NCBI GenBank assembly: GCA_019454045.1
Contig: SKCR01038862.1
Location: 186,001-250,000 of the forward strand
Origin: Zanthoxylum bungeanum
Lineage: Eukaryota; Streptophyta; Magnoliopsida; Sapindales; Rutaceae
Direction: 5' to 3'
Length of the DNA stretch: 64,000 nucleotides
The position numbers were made by a program, and so were the translations under genes. The number at the start of each line of letters is the position of its first letter. Positions within the stretch are counted from its first letter, which is position 1. Below, piece by piece: positions 55,101 to 64,000 of the stretch. Below the pieces are notes generated by a model. It was not told where the DNA came from and did no database searches. It saw only the letters and a list, made by a program, of their open reading frames with translations.

Positions 55101-56328
55101 ACTACGATATTCAATAATACCTAGAACTCAGGGAATTCCCGGAAGAATCCGGTAGGAAGGACAAGATAGCCATTCAGAAGTTGGCTTCTCAGTATATGAG
55201 TTTGAAGGGAGAACTATACAAGAGACAAGCCAATAGCATCCAACTGAAGTGTTTAAGAAAGAAGAGGCTCAGAAAGTAATGGAAGAAGTACATGCCGAAG
55301 TATGTGGACCGCACATAAACGGATTGAATTTGTCTCGCAAGATCGTGAGACAAGGCTTCTACTGGTCGACCATGGAAGCTGACTGCACAAAATTGGTGAA
55401 GCATTGTCACGATTGTCAAGCACATGATAACTTAAACCATTTGCCACACACGGAGTTGCACGGGCTATCGGAGCCATGGCCTTTCTCAGCATGGGGAATT
55501 GACATGATCGGAGAAATTCGACCACACGCATCGAATGGACATCGTTTCATAGTAGTGGCAGTAGACTATTTTTCGAAATGGGTAGAAGCCGAGTCATTCG
55601 TAATGTTACAACAGCAAAGCAGATGGCAAAGTTCATTGCTAGAACATCATAGGTCGATACGGAATGCCGCATCACGTAGTAACAGACAACGGAGTCCAGT
55701 TTCAAGGGGAAATGAAGGTGATGTTATAGAAGTATGGAATAGGGCATCACAAGTCATCACATTACATACCATAAGCAAACGGGGTAGTCGAGGTAGCCAA
55801 TAAGATGATAAAGAAGATACTAGCCAAGATAATGGAAAGTTACAGGAATTGGGTGGATAAACTACCGTATGCCATATGGGGGTACAGAACTTCTGTGAGA
55901 ACGGTGATGGGAGCCACGCCATATTCGTTGGTTTACAGAATGGATGCAGTATTACCGATGGAATTGAGATACAGTCATTGCGAGTACTAGCGGAGGCAAA
56001 GTTACCTGAACAAGAATGGGCCTCGCATAGATTCAAACAGTTAGCATTACTAGATGAGAAGAGGATGAAGTCCTTACATCATATGCAGATATACCAGAAG
56101 AGGCTGGCTCGAGCATTTAACAAGAATGTGCGTCCCACCAAGATCAGAGAAGGTGACCTGGTACTCAAGCAATCAAAGTCGTCGACGATGGACCCAAGAG
56201 GAAAGTTCAAACCCAACTGGGAAGGACCCTACATAGTCAAGAGAGTGATGGGAAACGGGGCAGTGAAACTATCATATTTGGAAGGGAACGAGTTCGCCGA
56301 GCCAATCAACGTGGACAGGTTGAAATAA
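55101..56328 (+). pseudogene. pol: Tat/Ogre integrase
   Basis: KKEEAQKVMEEVHAEVCGPH and CTKLVKHCHDCQ give the HHCC zinc region. The core has WPFSAWGIDMIGEI (first D) and FIVVAVDYFSKWVEAESF, and after a shift near 55610 AKQMAKFIA, the second D region (QTTE-like), and ANGVVEVANKMIKKILAKIM (E). Then KLPYAIWGYRTSVRTVMGAT, VYRMDAVLPMEL, and after another shift KRLARAFNKNVRP, EGDLVLKQ and the end LSYLEGNEFAEPINVDRLK, with a stop at 56326-56328. At least three shifts. Confidence 0.85.
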
Positions 56329-56565
56329 TATTTTGCCTGAGGAGGAGAGGACCGAGCAAGCACCGAAAAAAATGGCGGAAGACCAAACCCAACGAAATAG
56401 GAAACACATCCATACATGCATGCATACACGTAACGTACTTGTAATTTTTTATGTTCGGTTTGCGGGTTTCGAAGAAAATAAGGAAAAAGTGGCAAATCAA
56501 GCCAGCCAGAAGCAGCAACATAGTATCCACAGTTTTCAAAAATGAATCCCAGGGTCGAGGCCCAC
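56329..56565 (+). other. Ogre-2 3' region up to the Copia insertion
   Basis: Matches the gag-only element from ~9070 down to 8900 (- strand). It ends in the phrase CCCAGGGTCGAGGCCCAC of the shared tandem array, where Copia inserted. CCCAC (56561-56565) is the left copy of the expected target duplication; the right copy and the Ogre-2 3' LTR lie beyond the window. Confidence 0.7.
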
Positions 56566-58488
56566 TGTTAGTGTTCCTAGAACATGCCAAGGATCTAATA
56601 AGTATGAAAACATGTGATAAGGATCATTATAAGTTGCGGAATATACTTACAATGAACGGATTTGAGCTTTTAAAATTTTGAGAAGAAGATCTCCAAGATG
56701 CTTCCTTTGTTGATTCCAAGCTTTGAGTTGGTTTCCCTATCACCTTAAAAGACTTGTACAAGTGCTAGCTTTGTTGATTTGAAACAAAATCAAAGAGAAG
56801 ATAGACTCCAAGTTCACGCCCAAATGAGATACATTAGGGTTTGTGTTTTGTTCAAGTGTGTAAAATGAGAGAGAGAGTTGGCTTTTGGTAAAATCACGTT
56901 TACCCTGTTCACCTAAACTAGGTGGTTGGGTAAATGGTTTTACCAAAACCATTACAAGATGGTTGAATGGTTGGTGGCTTGGCATAAATGCCAACTACCA
57001 CATGTGAAGTGGACCCCATATTTCAATTCAAAATTCAAATGTCTCTACGAACATTTACCGTGGGTCGGTTCCGTTTAATCCGATTAAAACGAACTTTCGT
57101 CGCTAAATAATTAAATCTAATTTAATTAAATAACGATGCCTCGCAAATATATTACGAACGTCGTTTACGAATTAATTCTAAATTAATTCGTTCGTTCGTA
57201 TTGAAGTCTGACTTTAATTTCGTAATGAAATCCAATTCATATTAATATATCCGATATATTAATTTCAGCCCATTCAAATAAATTAAATAGAAAAATCAAA
57301 TTTAACTATTAAATTTATTTTACCGATTAATTCCAAATTAATCGCGTTCTCTCTCTTTCGAACACATTTAATCCCAGATTAAATAAAGCCTCAATTAATC
57401 CCAGATTAATTTTCTCTCTCTAAATTAATCCCAGATTAATTCTAGTCGAGTCAACTGTCATCGGTAAATCTTTGGGAAGCGACCCAAGAGACCTCTGGAT
57501 ATGTTGGCAGTAAATCTGGTTATCGGACTATCTGATAATGTGAGTACCTCGTACCACGTGCTTATCGATTTACAAGACATGGTTGACTTCTAGCAAAGCA
57601 CCGTGCCTGCCCAATTCTCCAGAAATATTCTTACTGAAATATATATAATCTATATCAGGTGTAGAATACGTAGTATTATGTATTTCGATCCAGTATCAGA
57701 TGTCACGTGCAAGGCTTGGGGCTGGAATAGTGTCTGCCCCGTACGAAGCACATATCGGATATCAAGCAACTAGTCTCTTTGAATCGGATAATCATGACCT
57801 TGTCATATTATCCCGATGGTTGGAACACAATAGAGAACTAGTTATGAATCTCTGCGTGATCATCATCTCCATATGTCTGAAGTGATACTTCCATCTTGAC
57901 ATCACATCCAATACACTACGATTCTCATAAACCCAATAGGGGCGTACACAGAACCTGTTAAAGCCCTGGACGACCAAAACCAAAGTTTACCGATTGTCGC
58001 AAGTACTAGCGATGCAAGTCTCAGGTTAAGACCAAATACACCTACCCTGACGCGGACTCCCATAGACACATGTACATACTACCAATGGGATTCCGCGGGG
58101 TCTATCCAGAGCGAAGCTGTTTTCCGTACCATCGGTAAAGCACAACCTCCCATCGCACTTGCATAAGTATCCTATACTTAAACATATGAGAACTATATCG
58201 TTATGCCCTCACAACGCGCACAAGTGCAATACTAGTCTATTCCGCATTATCGATGTCCAGTCTCGATAATACTACGACTAGGGATATTTAATGATTAAAC
58301 CTTTATGGATTGATACTGTCTCATATCATCTCAATCTGGAACTAATCATATGGACTTTTACCATTTATATATCAAAATAAATAAATTACGAAAGAGTAAA
58401 AGGCAATTTCATTACTACATAGTTAATTTTGTACAAAAACACGATGTCTTTTACAAATAGTGACACTATGGGTCATAATTGTCTAACA
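56566..58488 (-). mobile_element. 3' LTR of the Copia element, 1.92 kb
   Basis: On the - strand it starts TGTTAGACAATTATGACCCA and ends AGGAACACTAACA. Same family as the solo LTR at 184-2127, in inverted orientation. The middle is well conserved (for example 57690-58300 against 480-990) while the U5 end is diverged. Dense AATTAAT-type phrases at 57100-57450 correspond to 1230-1500. Confidence 0.9.
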
Positions 58489-58500
58489 ATCTCCCACTTG
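58489..58500 (-). promoter_or_regulatory. Copia polypurine tract
   Basis: On the - strand CAAGTGGGAGAT directly before TGTTAG, the usual plus-strand primer of plant Copia elements. Confidence 0.85.
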
Positions 58501-60291
58501 GCCTATAGCCAGTCACTCAAGCATCTAACACTTGAACTATGTATATGTTTCTCAAACTTTTGCTGTGAAATAGCGTTCGTCAGCAGATCTGCAATATTGT
58601 CATATGATGCGACCTTCTCGATCTTCACATCGCCATGATGTATGATCTCACGAATCAGATGGAAACATCGAAGAACATGCTTGGATCATTATATGACAGC
58701 GGTTTCTTAGCCTATGTTATAGCCTCGTTATTGTCACAATACAATGGAACTGGCTCAGCTGCTAACGGGACTACTCCTAATCCAATTAGGAATTTACGGA
58801 TCCAAACTGCCTCTTTTGCTGCTTCAGCTGCAGCAATATACTCCGCTTCTGTTGTTGAATCGGCAATAGTCTCTTGCTTGGAAGATTTCCAGCTTACTGC
58901 TCCGTTGTTCAAACAAAATATGTACCCGGATTGCGACTTAAAGTCGTCTTTATCAGTTTGGAAACATGCATCGGTATACCCAGTTACCTCAAGTTCTCCA
59001 TCTCCATAAACTAAGAAAACATCCCTAGTTCGTCTAAGATACTTAAGGATGTTCTTAACCGCCATCCAGTGACCATCACCTGGATCAGCCTGATAGCGAC
59101 TACACATGCTCAAAGTATACGAGACATCAGGTCGCGTACATATCATGGCATACATGATCGATCCGACGGCCGAGACGAACGGTATCCGACTCATGCTGTT
59201 TCTCTCATCTTGAGTTTTATGACACATGTTCTTAGATAGAGTGATGCCATGTGACACTGGTAACAGTCCCCTCTTGGACTGATCCATGTTGAATCTTTTC
59301 AACACTTTGTCAATGTACGTGCTCTGGGAGAGTCCAAGCAGCTTTCTAGATTTATCCCGGTAGATCTTTATTCCTAGAATATAGGCTGCTTCTCCCAGAT
59401 CTTTCATGGAGAATTTTAATGAAAGCCAAGCTTTCACCGATGTTAACATGGGAATGTCATTGCCCATAAGTAATACATCATCAACATAAAGGACAATAAA
59501 AGTCAGTGCTCTCCCACTAACCTTCTTATATACATAAGGATCATCTTCGTTTTGAATGAAATCATATTCTTTTATGATCTCATCAAAACGTTGGTTCCAT
59601 GACCGCGGTGCTTGCTTCAGTCCATAAATGGACCGATTTAACTTATAAACCTTGTTTGCAAGTCTAGGCACGATAAAACTGTCAGGCTGTTGCATATAAA
59701 CATCCTTCAAAAGGTTTCCGTTAAGGAAAGCGGTTTTAACGTCCATCTGCCATATCTCGTAATCGAAATATACAGCAATAGTAAGCATTATCCGAATGGA
59801 TTTAATCATGGCAACGGGTGAGAAAGTTTCGTCACAATCGACACCATGTCGTTGACGATACCTTTTTCGCTACAAGCCTAGCTTTGTACGTTGACATCCA
59901 TGTCGGTCTTCCTCTTGAAGACCCATTTGCATCCAATAGGCTTTACGCCTTCTGGTGCATCAACTAGTGTCCAAACTTGGTTGGTGTAAATGGAATCCAT
60001 TTCGAACTTTATGGCCTTTTGCCATAAAGCGAAATCGATATCTTGTAGCGCTTCCTCATACGTAGCCGGTTCATTATCCTCAATGAGATTAATATCTACA
60101 TGAGGTGAGATCAGAAACCCATACCTCTCAGGTTGTTTCCTAATTCTCTCCGACTTACGCGGTCCTTGTGTAATAGAAGATTGTGGTACAGTCTCATCCC
60201 AGATGGACTGTTCTTGTTCCGTTGAGGATTCTATGCCAGGAATAGTATCACTCCGATTTTCATCGAGTTCTACTTTCCTCCCACTAACCAC
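58501..60291 (-). pseudogene. pol: Copia RT and RNase H
   Basis: 60291-59878 gives the pre-RT linker (GPRKSERIRKQPERYGFLIS) and RT entry (DSIYTNQVWTLVDAPEGVKP; IGCKWVFKRKTD), then a stop. The long open frame 59809-58712 (365 codons) has MIKSIRIMLTIAVYFDYEIW, VKTAFLNGNLLKDVYMQQPD, IYGLKQAPRSWNQRFDEIIK and the intact catalytic box YVDDVLL, then RPDVSYTLSMCSRYQADPGD. RNase H follows: GYTDACFQTDKDDFKSQSGY, TIADSTTEAEYIAAAEAAKE and YCDNNEAIT. The region 59810-59877 carries a shift. The tail 58501-58711 has further stops. RT and RNase H themselves look well preserved. Confidence 0.9.
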
Positions 60292-61058
60292 TGTATTTAG
60301 GAATTCCTTCTCAAGGAAAACCGTATGTAGAGCAACAAATACTTTGTTCTCTCGTTGGTGATAGAAGTAGTATCCTTTAGTTTCCCTATGATATCCTACG
60401 AATAGGCATTTATCCGATTTGGTCTCAAGTTTGGTACCTTGTAAATGTTTGACGTATGCCCAGCATCCCCAAATCTTCAGGAATGAAAAACCCAGTTTCT
60501 TTCATGTCCATATCTCATACTGAGTCTATTGTACAGACTTTGACGGAACCTTATTCAAAATAAGAATTGCACTGTTTAATGTATATCCCAGAAGGAAATA
60601 GGTAGCTTAGTGCGACTCATCATAGACCTTACCATGTCCAACAAAGTTCGGTTTCTCCGTTCGGACACACCGTTTAATTACGGTGTTCCAGGAGGAGTCC
60701 ACTGTGAAATAATACCATATTCTTTCACGTAATCTAGAAAATCATTGCTCAAGTATTCGCCACCATGGTCCGATCGTAATGTATTTATACTCTTGCCTGT
60801 CTGTTTTTCAACTTCGTGTCGAAACTCTTTGAATTTCTCAAAAGTTTCAGACTTGTATCTCATAAGATACACATAACCATAACCCAATGCATCATCCGTA
60901 AAAGTTACGAAGTATTCATATCCACCTCTAGCCTGGATAGACATGGGCCCATATAAGTCACTATGAACGAGGGCTAACAGTTCGGTGGTGCGTTCACCCT
61001 TACCACTAAAAGGTGATTTAGGCATTTTGCCTAATAAGCAAGATTCGCAGACGTCATA
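60292..61058 (-). pseudogene. pol: Copia integrase
   Basis: 61025-60678 is open: MPKSPFSGKGERTTELLALV, HSDLYGPMS (first D), FVTFTDDALGYGYVYLM and LRSDHGGEYLSNDFLDYVKE (second D), ending SQWTPPGTP. One frame over come the third catalytic region (decayed; E of SERRNR) and then SFLKIWGCWAYVKHLQGTK, KCLFVGYHRETKGYYFYHQR and VFLEKEFLNT. At least two shifts and two stops in 60300-60680. Confidence 0.85.
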
Positions 61059-61931
61059 TTAATTTGGATCAAATCTGTCCAAGTACCCACTCTTCGAAAG
61101 TGTGGATATGCGAGTCATGTTTATATGTCCTAGACGACAGTGCCATATATAAGTTTCATCTTTGTTACTCGTTTTGAGCCGTTTGTTTGTTATATTATAT
61201 GTTTGAGATTTATTTATATTCAAAATATAAAGACTATTATTTGCAACAGCAGTGCAAATTTCTACATCATTTTTATACGTAAAACACCCAGTGTTACTGA
61301 ATACAAAAGTATACCCACATTGGGTTAACATAGATACAGAAATAATATTCCTAGTCAAACTAGGTACATAATAACAGTCTGTAAGTTCAAGTACATGCCC
61401 TGAGGGCAGTTCTAAAACAAAAGTGCCAACGGCCAAAACGGCGACTGGTGCCTCATTTCCAACGCGTAGATCAATCTCCCCTGAGGTCAGTCTCGTGCTA
61501 ATCCGCAGATCCTGCACATCAGTACATATGTGAGTACCACAACTAGAATCAAAAATCCAATTTTTAAAACTAGAAGTAGTCATGTATATTTCAATAACAA
61601 ACATACCTGAAGCCGGTACCTTGCCCGCTTTAATCTCCTTCTGGAGCCCCTTGTACTCTCGGCAGTCACGCTTCCAGTGACCGCGCTTGCCGCACTGGAG
61701 GCAAATATCCTGAGATTTGTCCTTAGGCTTCCCAGAAGCCTTTGACGATTTGGTCTTGCCCTTTCTATTATGTTTCTTCTTCTTCACACCTCCAGTCGCC
61801 TTGGGCCCAGCCCTCGGTGTCTGAGATGTCGAAGCAAAGTGTGCCTCGCGCTTATTGCCCTTAAGCAGCTCATTCTCGGCTTCCTTGAGAACTGACAACA
61901 AGTCTCCAAGAGTATCATCGGTGTTCATCAA
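61059..61931 (-). pseudogene. Copia nucleocapsid, protease and pre-integrase region
   Basis: MMNTDDTLGDLLSVLKEAEN, then a basic stretch and an intact CCHC zinc knuckle CLQCGKRGHWKRDC. The protease site reads WIFDSSCGTHIC, where family members usually have D-T-G-C-G-S-H, so the D-S/T-G triplet is broken to DSS. Then LTDCYYVPSLTRNIISVSML and the HHCC region YIWHCRLGHINMTRISTLSK. The frame (290 codons) ends in a stop after DRFDPN, just before the expected CESCLLGK. Confidence 0.88.
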
Positions 61932-62456
61932 ATTATAGTTTATGATGAACTGTCTCCAAGTGTCGGGGAGAGATTACAAGATCATATCTATGGTAATCTC
62001 AGCCTCAAAGACTATCCCCATTTCAGCCAGCTCATCTATGTCAGCAATCATCTGTGCCACATTGGACTCAACATACATGCCTTCTGACATACGTGAACGA
62101 AAGAGCTTCTTTACTAACTCATATCTCTGCAACCTTCGATTAGATCGGTGAAGATCCTGCAACCTCGCTAACTTGTTATAGGGATCCAAGTCTCTGTTCT
62201 GTCGACGAAAATGCTGAGTCATAGCAGCAAGCATAATTAACTGAGCAATATCACAATCATCGCTGTGAGTCTTCCAAAGCTACAGCTCAAGCAGCTCATC
62301 AGGTTTGGGCTTAGGCCCAAGAGGTCTCTATATAGTGTACAGCAGCCTCTCGGCTCCAAGGACTATCCTTAGATTCATTTCCCAATCGGCAAAGTTCGTG
62401 CCCTTAAAGATATTTTCGCCCATGATAATGTCTCGGACATTTCCCTTTCCAGTCAT
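61932..62456 (-). pseudogene. gag: Copia Gag N-terminal part, three stops
   Basis: Starts MTGKGNVRDIIMGENIFKGT at 62456, with FADWEMNLRIVLGAERLLYT and then a stop. LGPKPKPDELLEL is followed by a second stop. IAQLIMLAAMTQHFRRQNRD and KLFRSRMSEGMYVESNVAQM lead to IDMIL and a third stop, where relatives have a glutamine before SLPDTW. WRQFIINYNLMNTDDTL joins the next feature. All three stops are single-base changes away from sense codons. Confidence 0.85.
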
Positions 62457-64000
62457 CTTGACTACGATAGTCCAACTATCTAGTCAACGATATTTGGGTA
62501 CAGTCTAACTGTTACAAGAAAAATAACATTGTATTAGTCCAACTAATAAAATAATTTTGATGAAATATTTTGAAAGCGCTTAAAGCTAAGTATCTGAATG
62601 AAATTACAAATTCAATACTAGCCTCCCACTATTTTTTGGCGAGCCTCTGACCCTCTGTCGAGTACTCGGGAAACCCAGTTTCCTAGTGCGCTAGGATCCC
62701 GTTAAATAACACACAACTTTTACTTTGGCCAACAAGATGTATGATATTTAACTATGTAGATCTCGAAGATCAATTGGATCTCATCCAATTCCTAGATCCG
62801 GTAGGTGGACATCCAAGTCCGTAACATATATACAATATATATGCCAATATATCCAATATATTTACCTAACCTTTTTCCTCTGAATCAACTAAGCCTTGGC
62901 TTTGGCACAACAAGCTTAATGATTCCAGTTAAGCGGGACCCATTGACATGGAAAGCTTCGTAATCAATGTCGATGGACAAGAAGTGATCTTGACTTTGGC
63001 AAACAAATCATGACTTGGACAAGACACCGATATGGAACAAAACTATCATGATTCAAACACATCCGCAATTGACAAAGGTCTTGACTTTGGCCAACAAACC
63101 AATGCCAACTTTGGATCTTGAGTAAGAACCACTCAAGGGAAGGAAAAACGCTTAATATTCTTTGAGGGTTTTTCGCGTAAATTGGCAATCAATTTATTAT
63201 CTTTGTTAAGGTCTCATCATACACCCTTAAGCATGTTTCTAAAACATCATAAGGCACGAAAAGTAAATTAATAACGATATGCGGATGGATATTTAAACAG
63301 ATTGATCCTAGAACAAATCGCTCTCTTTCCTCTCCCCGGATAGACCTATTCTAACTCCTACCCAATTACATAATACAATAAAGAAACCTTATTTACAATG
63401 AGGGGAATTGGTGAGAAGAGAAATACAAAGAATAAGAAGATAAAAGGCTGGACACGCAGGTCCAATTTAATAAATTCTAAATTTATTACAATTTCCAAAA
63501 TTGCCCCCGCCCTTCTAATATCCATCCGATATACATTATTCATACAACACATTCATGTATTCATTCAAAGCACGTTATTCAATCAATCTAATCCAATTAA
63601 TTAATCTTTGATAAATGACCATCCAATGTTCAAACAATGATTGATTTGCGCGAATCCAACTCATTTAAGAATAAATACTTAAAGTACGTATTCTTGAATT
63701 ACATCGAACTACAACTTTAAATCCAATTTATTTGTATCCAATACTAATTCCAATTTAATTCCAAATTAAATATTTACACTTATTTATTTGCCTTAAAGAC
63801 TTGGATTCCAAATCCAATCTTAATGGGTCTCAAAGGCCCAATAACATTCAATGTCATTTTAATTAAAGTCCAATGGGCTTTTAATTAATTCTTAAGGCAT
63901 GAGCTTTGGCCATAATGGATCAAACCCAAAATGCCAAGGCCCAATAGGAATCACCATATTGCCAACAAATCAATTTAGGCCCATTAGGCCCAATTATATT
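62457..64000 (-). other. Copia leader or unassigned sequence
   Basis: No ORF of interest and no match to the 3' LTR. 62620-62700 contains a phrase (CCTCCCACTATTTTTTGGCG ... CCCAGTTTCCTAGTGCGC) that looks like Copia leader sequence, on memory only. 63760-63990 repeats AAGGCCCAAT and AATGGGCTTTT-type phrases. I cannot find a primer site. The stretch may be an unusually long leader or a further insertion. Confidence 0.35.

Larger units (their letters stand above)
56566..64000 (-). mobile_element. Copia element, 5' end outside the window
   Basis: Full gene order on the - strand: leader, gag, protease, integrase, RT, RNase H, polypurine tract, 3' LTR. Coding is broken in places. No 5' LTR sequence matching the 3' LTR appears up to 64000, so either the leader exceeds 1.5 kb or something else is inserted before the LTR. 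Confidence 0.85.

Overview
The window is plant nuclear DNA, almost certainly from pericentromeric or other repeat-rich heterochromatin of a flowering plant. I found no intact host gene, no tRNA or rRNA gene and no CRISPR array. Nearly every base belongs to nested LTR retrotransposons. The plant signature comes from tRNA-Arg-primed Tat/Ogre-like Gypsy elements with a second (archaeal-type) RNase H, an Athila-type Gypsy element, a chromovirus-like element primed by initiator tRNA-Met, and Ty1/Copia elements with the usual purine tract (AAGTGGGAGAT) next to the LTR.

Layout. 1-14880 is the 3' end of a + strand Tat/Ogre-like element (Ogre-1): 3' tandem arrays and 3' LTR. A Copia solo LTR (184-2127, 5-bp duplication AAGCC) interrupts its array. 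A complete 9.56-kb gag-only element on the - strand (4737-14296, duplication GTATC) interrupts its LTR. 14881-30727 is a broken Copia gag-pol, split first by a 9.33-kb element with a non-coding interior (15142-24471, duplication GCTCA), then by a 1.95-kb miniature element (24495-28764). The miniature element's own 3' LTR carries a second Copia solo LTR (26393-28704). 30728-33701 is an internally deleted Tat/Ogre derivative.

33740-45316 is an Athila-type element on the - strand (duplication GGATG/GAATG). Between its integrase and 3' LTR it carries a near full-length, intron-free copy of a plant LOG-type cytokinin-activating phosphoribohydrolase gene, plus an unrecognised 144-codon ORF. It sits in a short stretch of non-repeat DNA (33702-33739 and 45317-45709) that may contain the tail of a host ORF. 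45710-56565 is the 5' part of a second Tat/Ogre element (Ogre-2) with LTR, tRNA-Arg primer site, gag, protease, RT, RNase H, second RNase H and integrase, all broken by stops and frameshifts. A Copia element on the - strand (56566 to beyond 64000) interrupts its 3' array; its 3' LTR is of the same family as the solo LTR at 184.

How the parts relate. The gag-only element keeps the LTR ends, primer site, purine tract, leader and gag of the Ogre family, but has lost RT, RNase H and most of integrase. It can only have moved with proteins supplied by autonomous relatives such as the ancestor of Ogre-2. Three Tat/Ogre relatives share a series of large stem-loops in the 5' leader whose arms change in step, and two share a stem-loop touching the polypurine tract. 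These are the best candidates for undescribed RNA signals. The LOG copy inside the Athila element is the best candidate for an undescribed gene capture.
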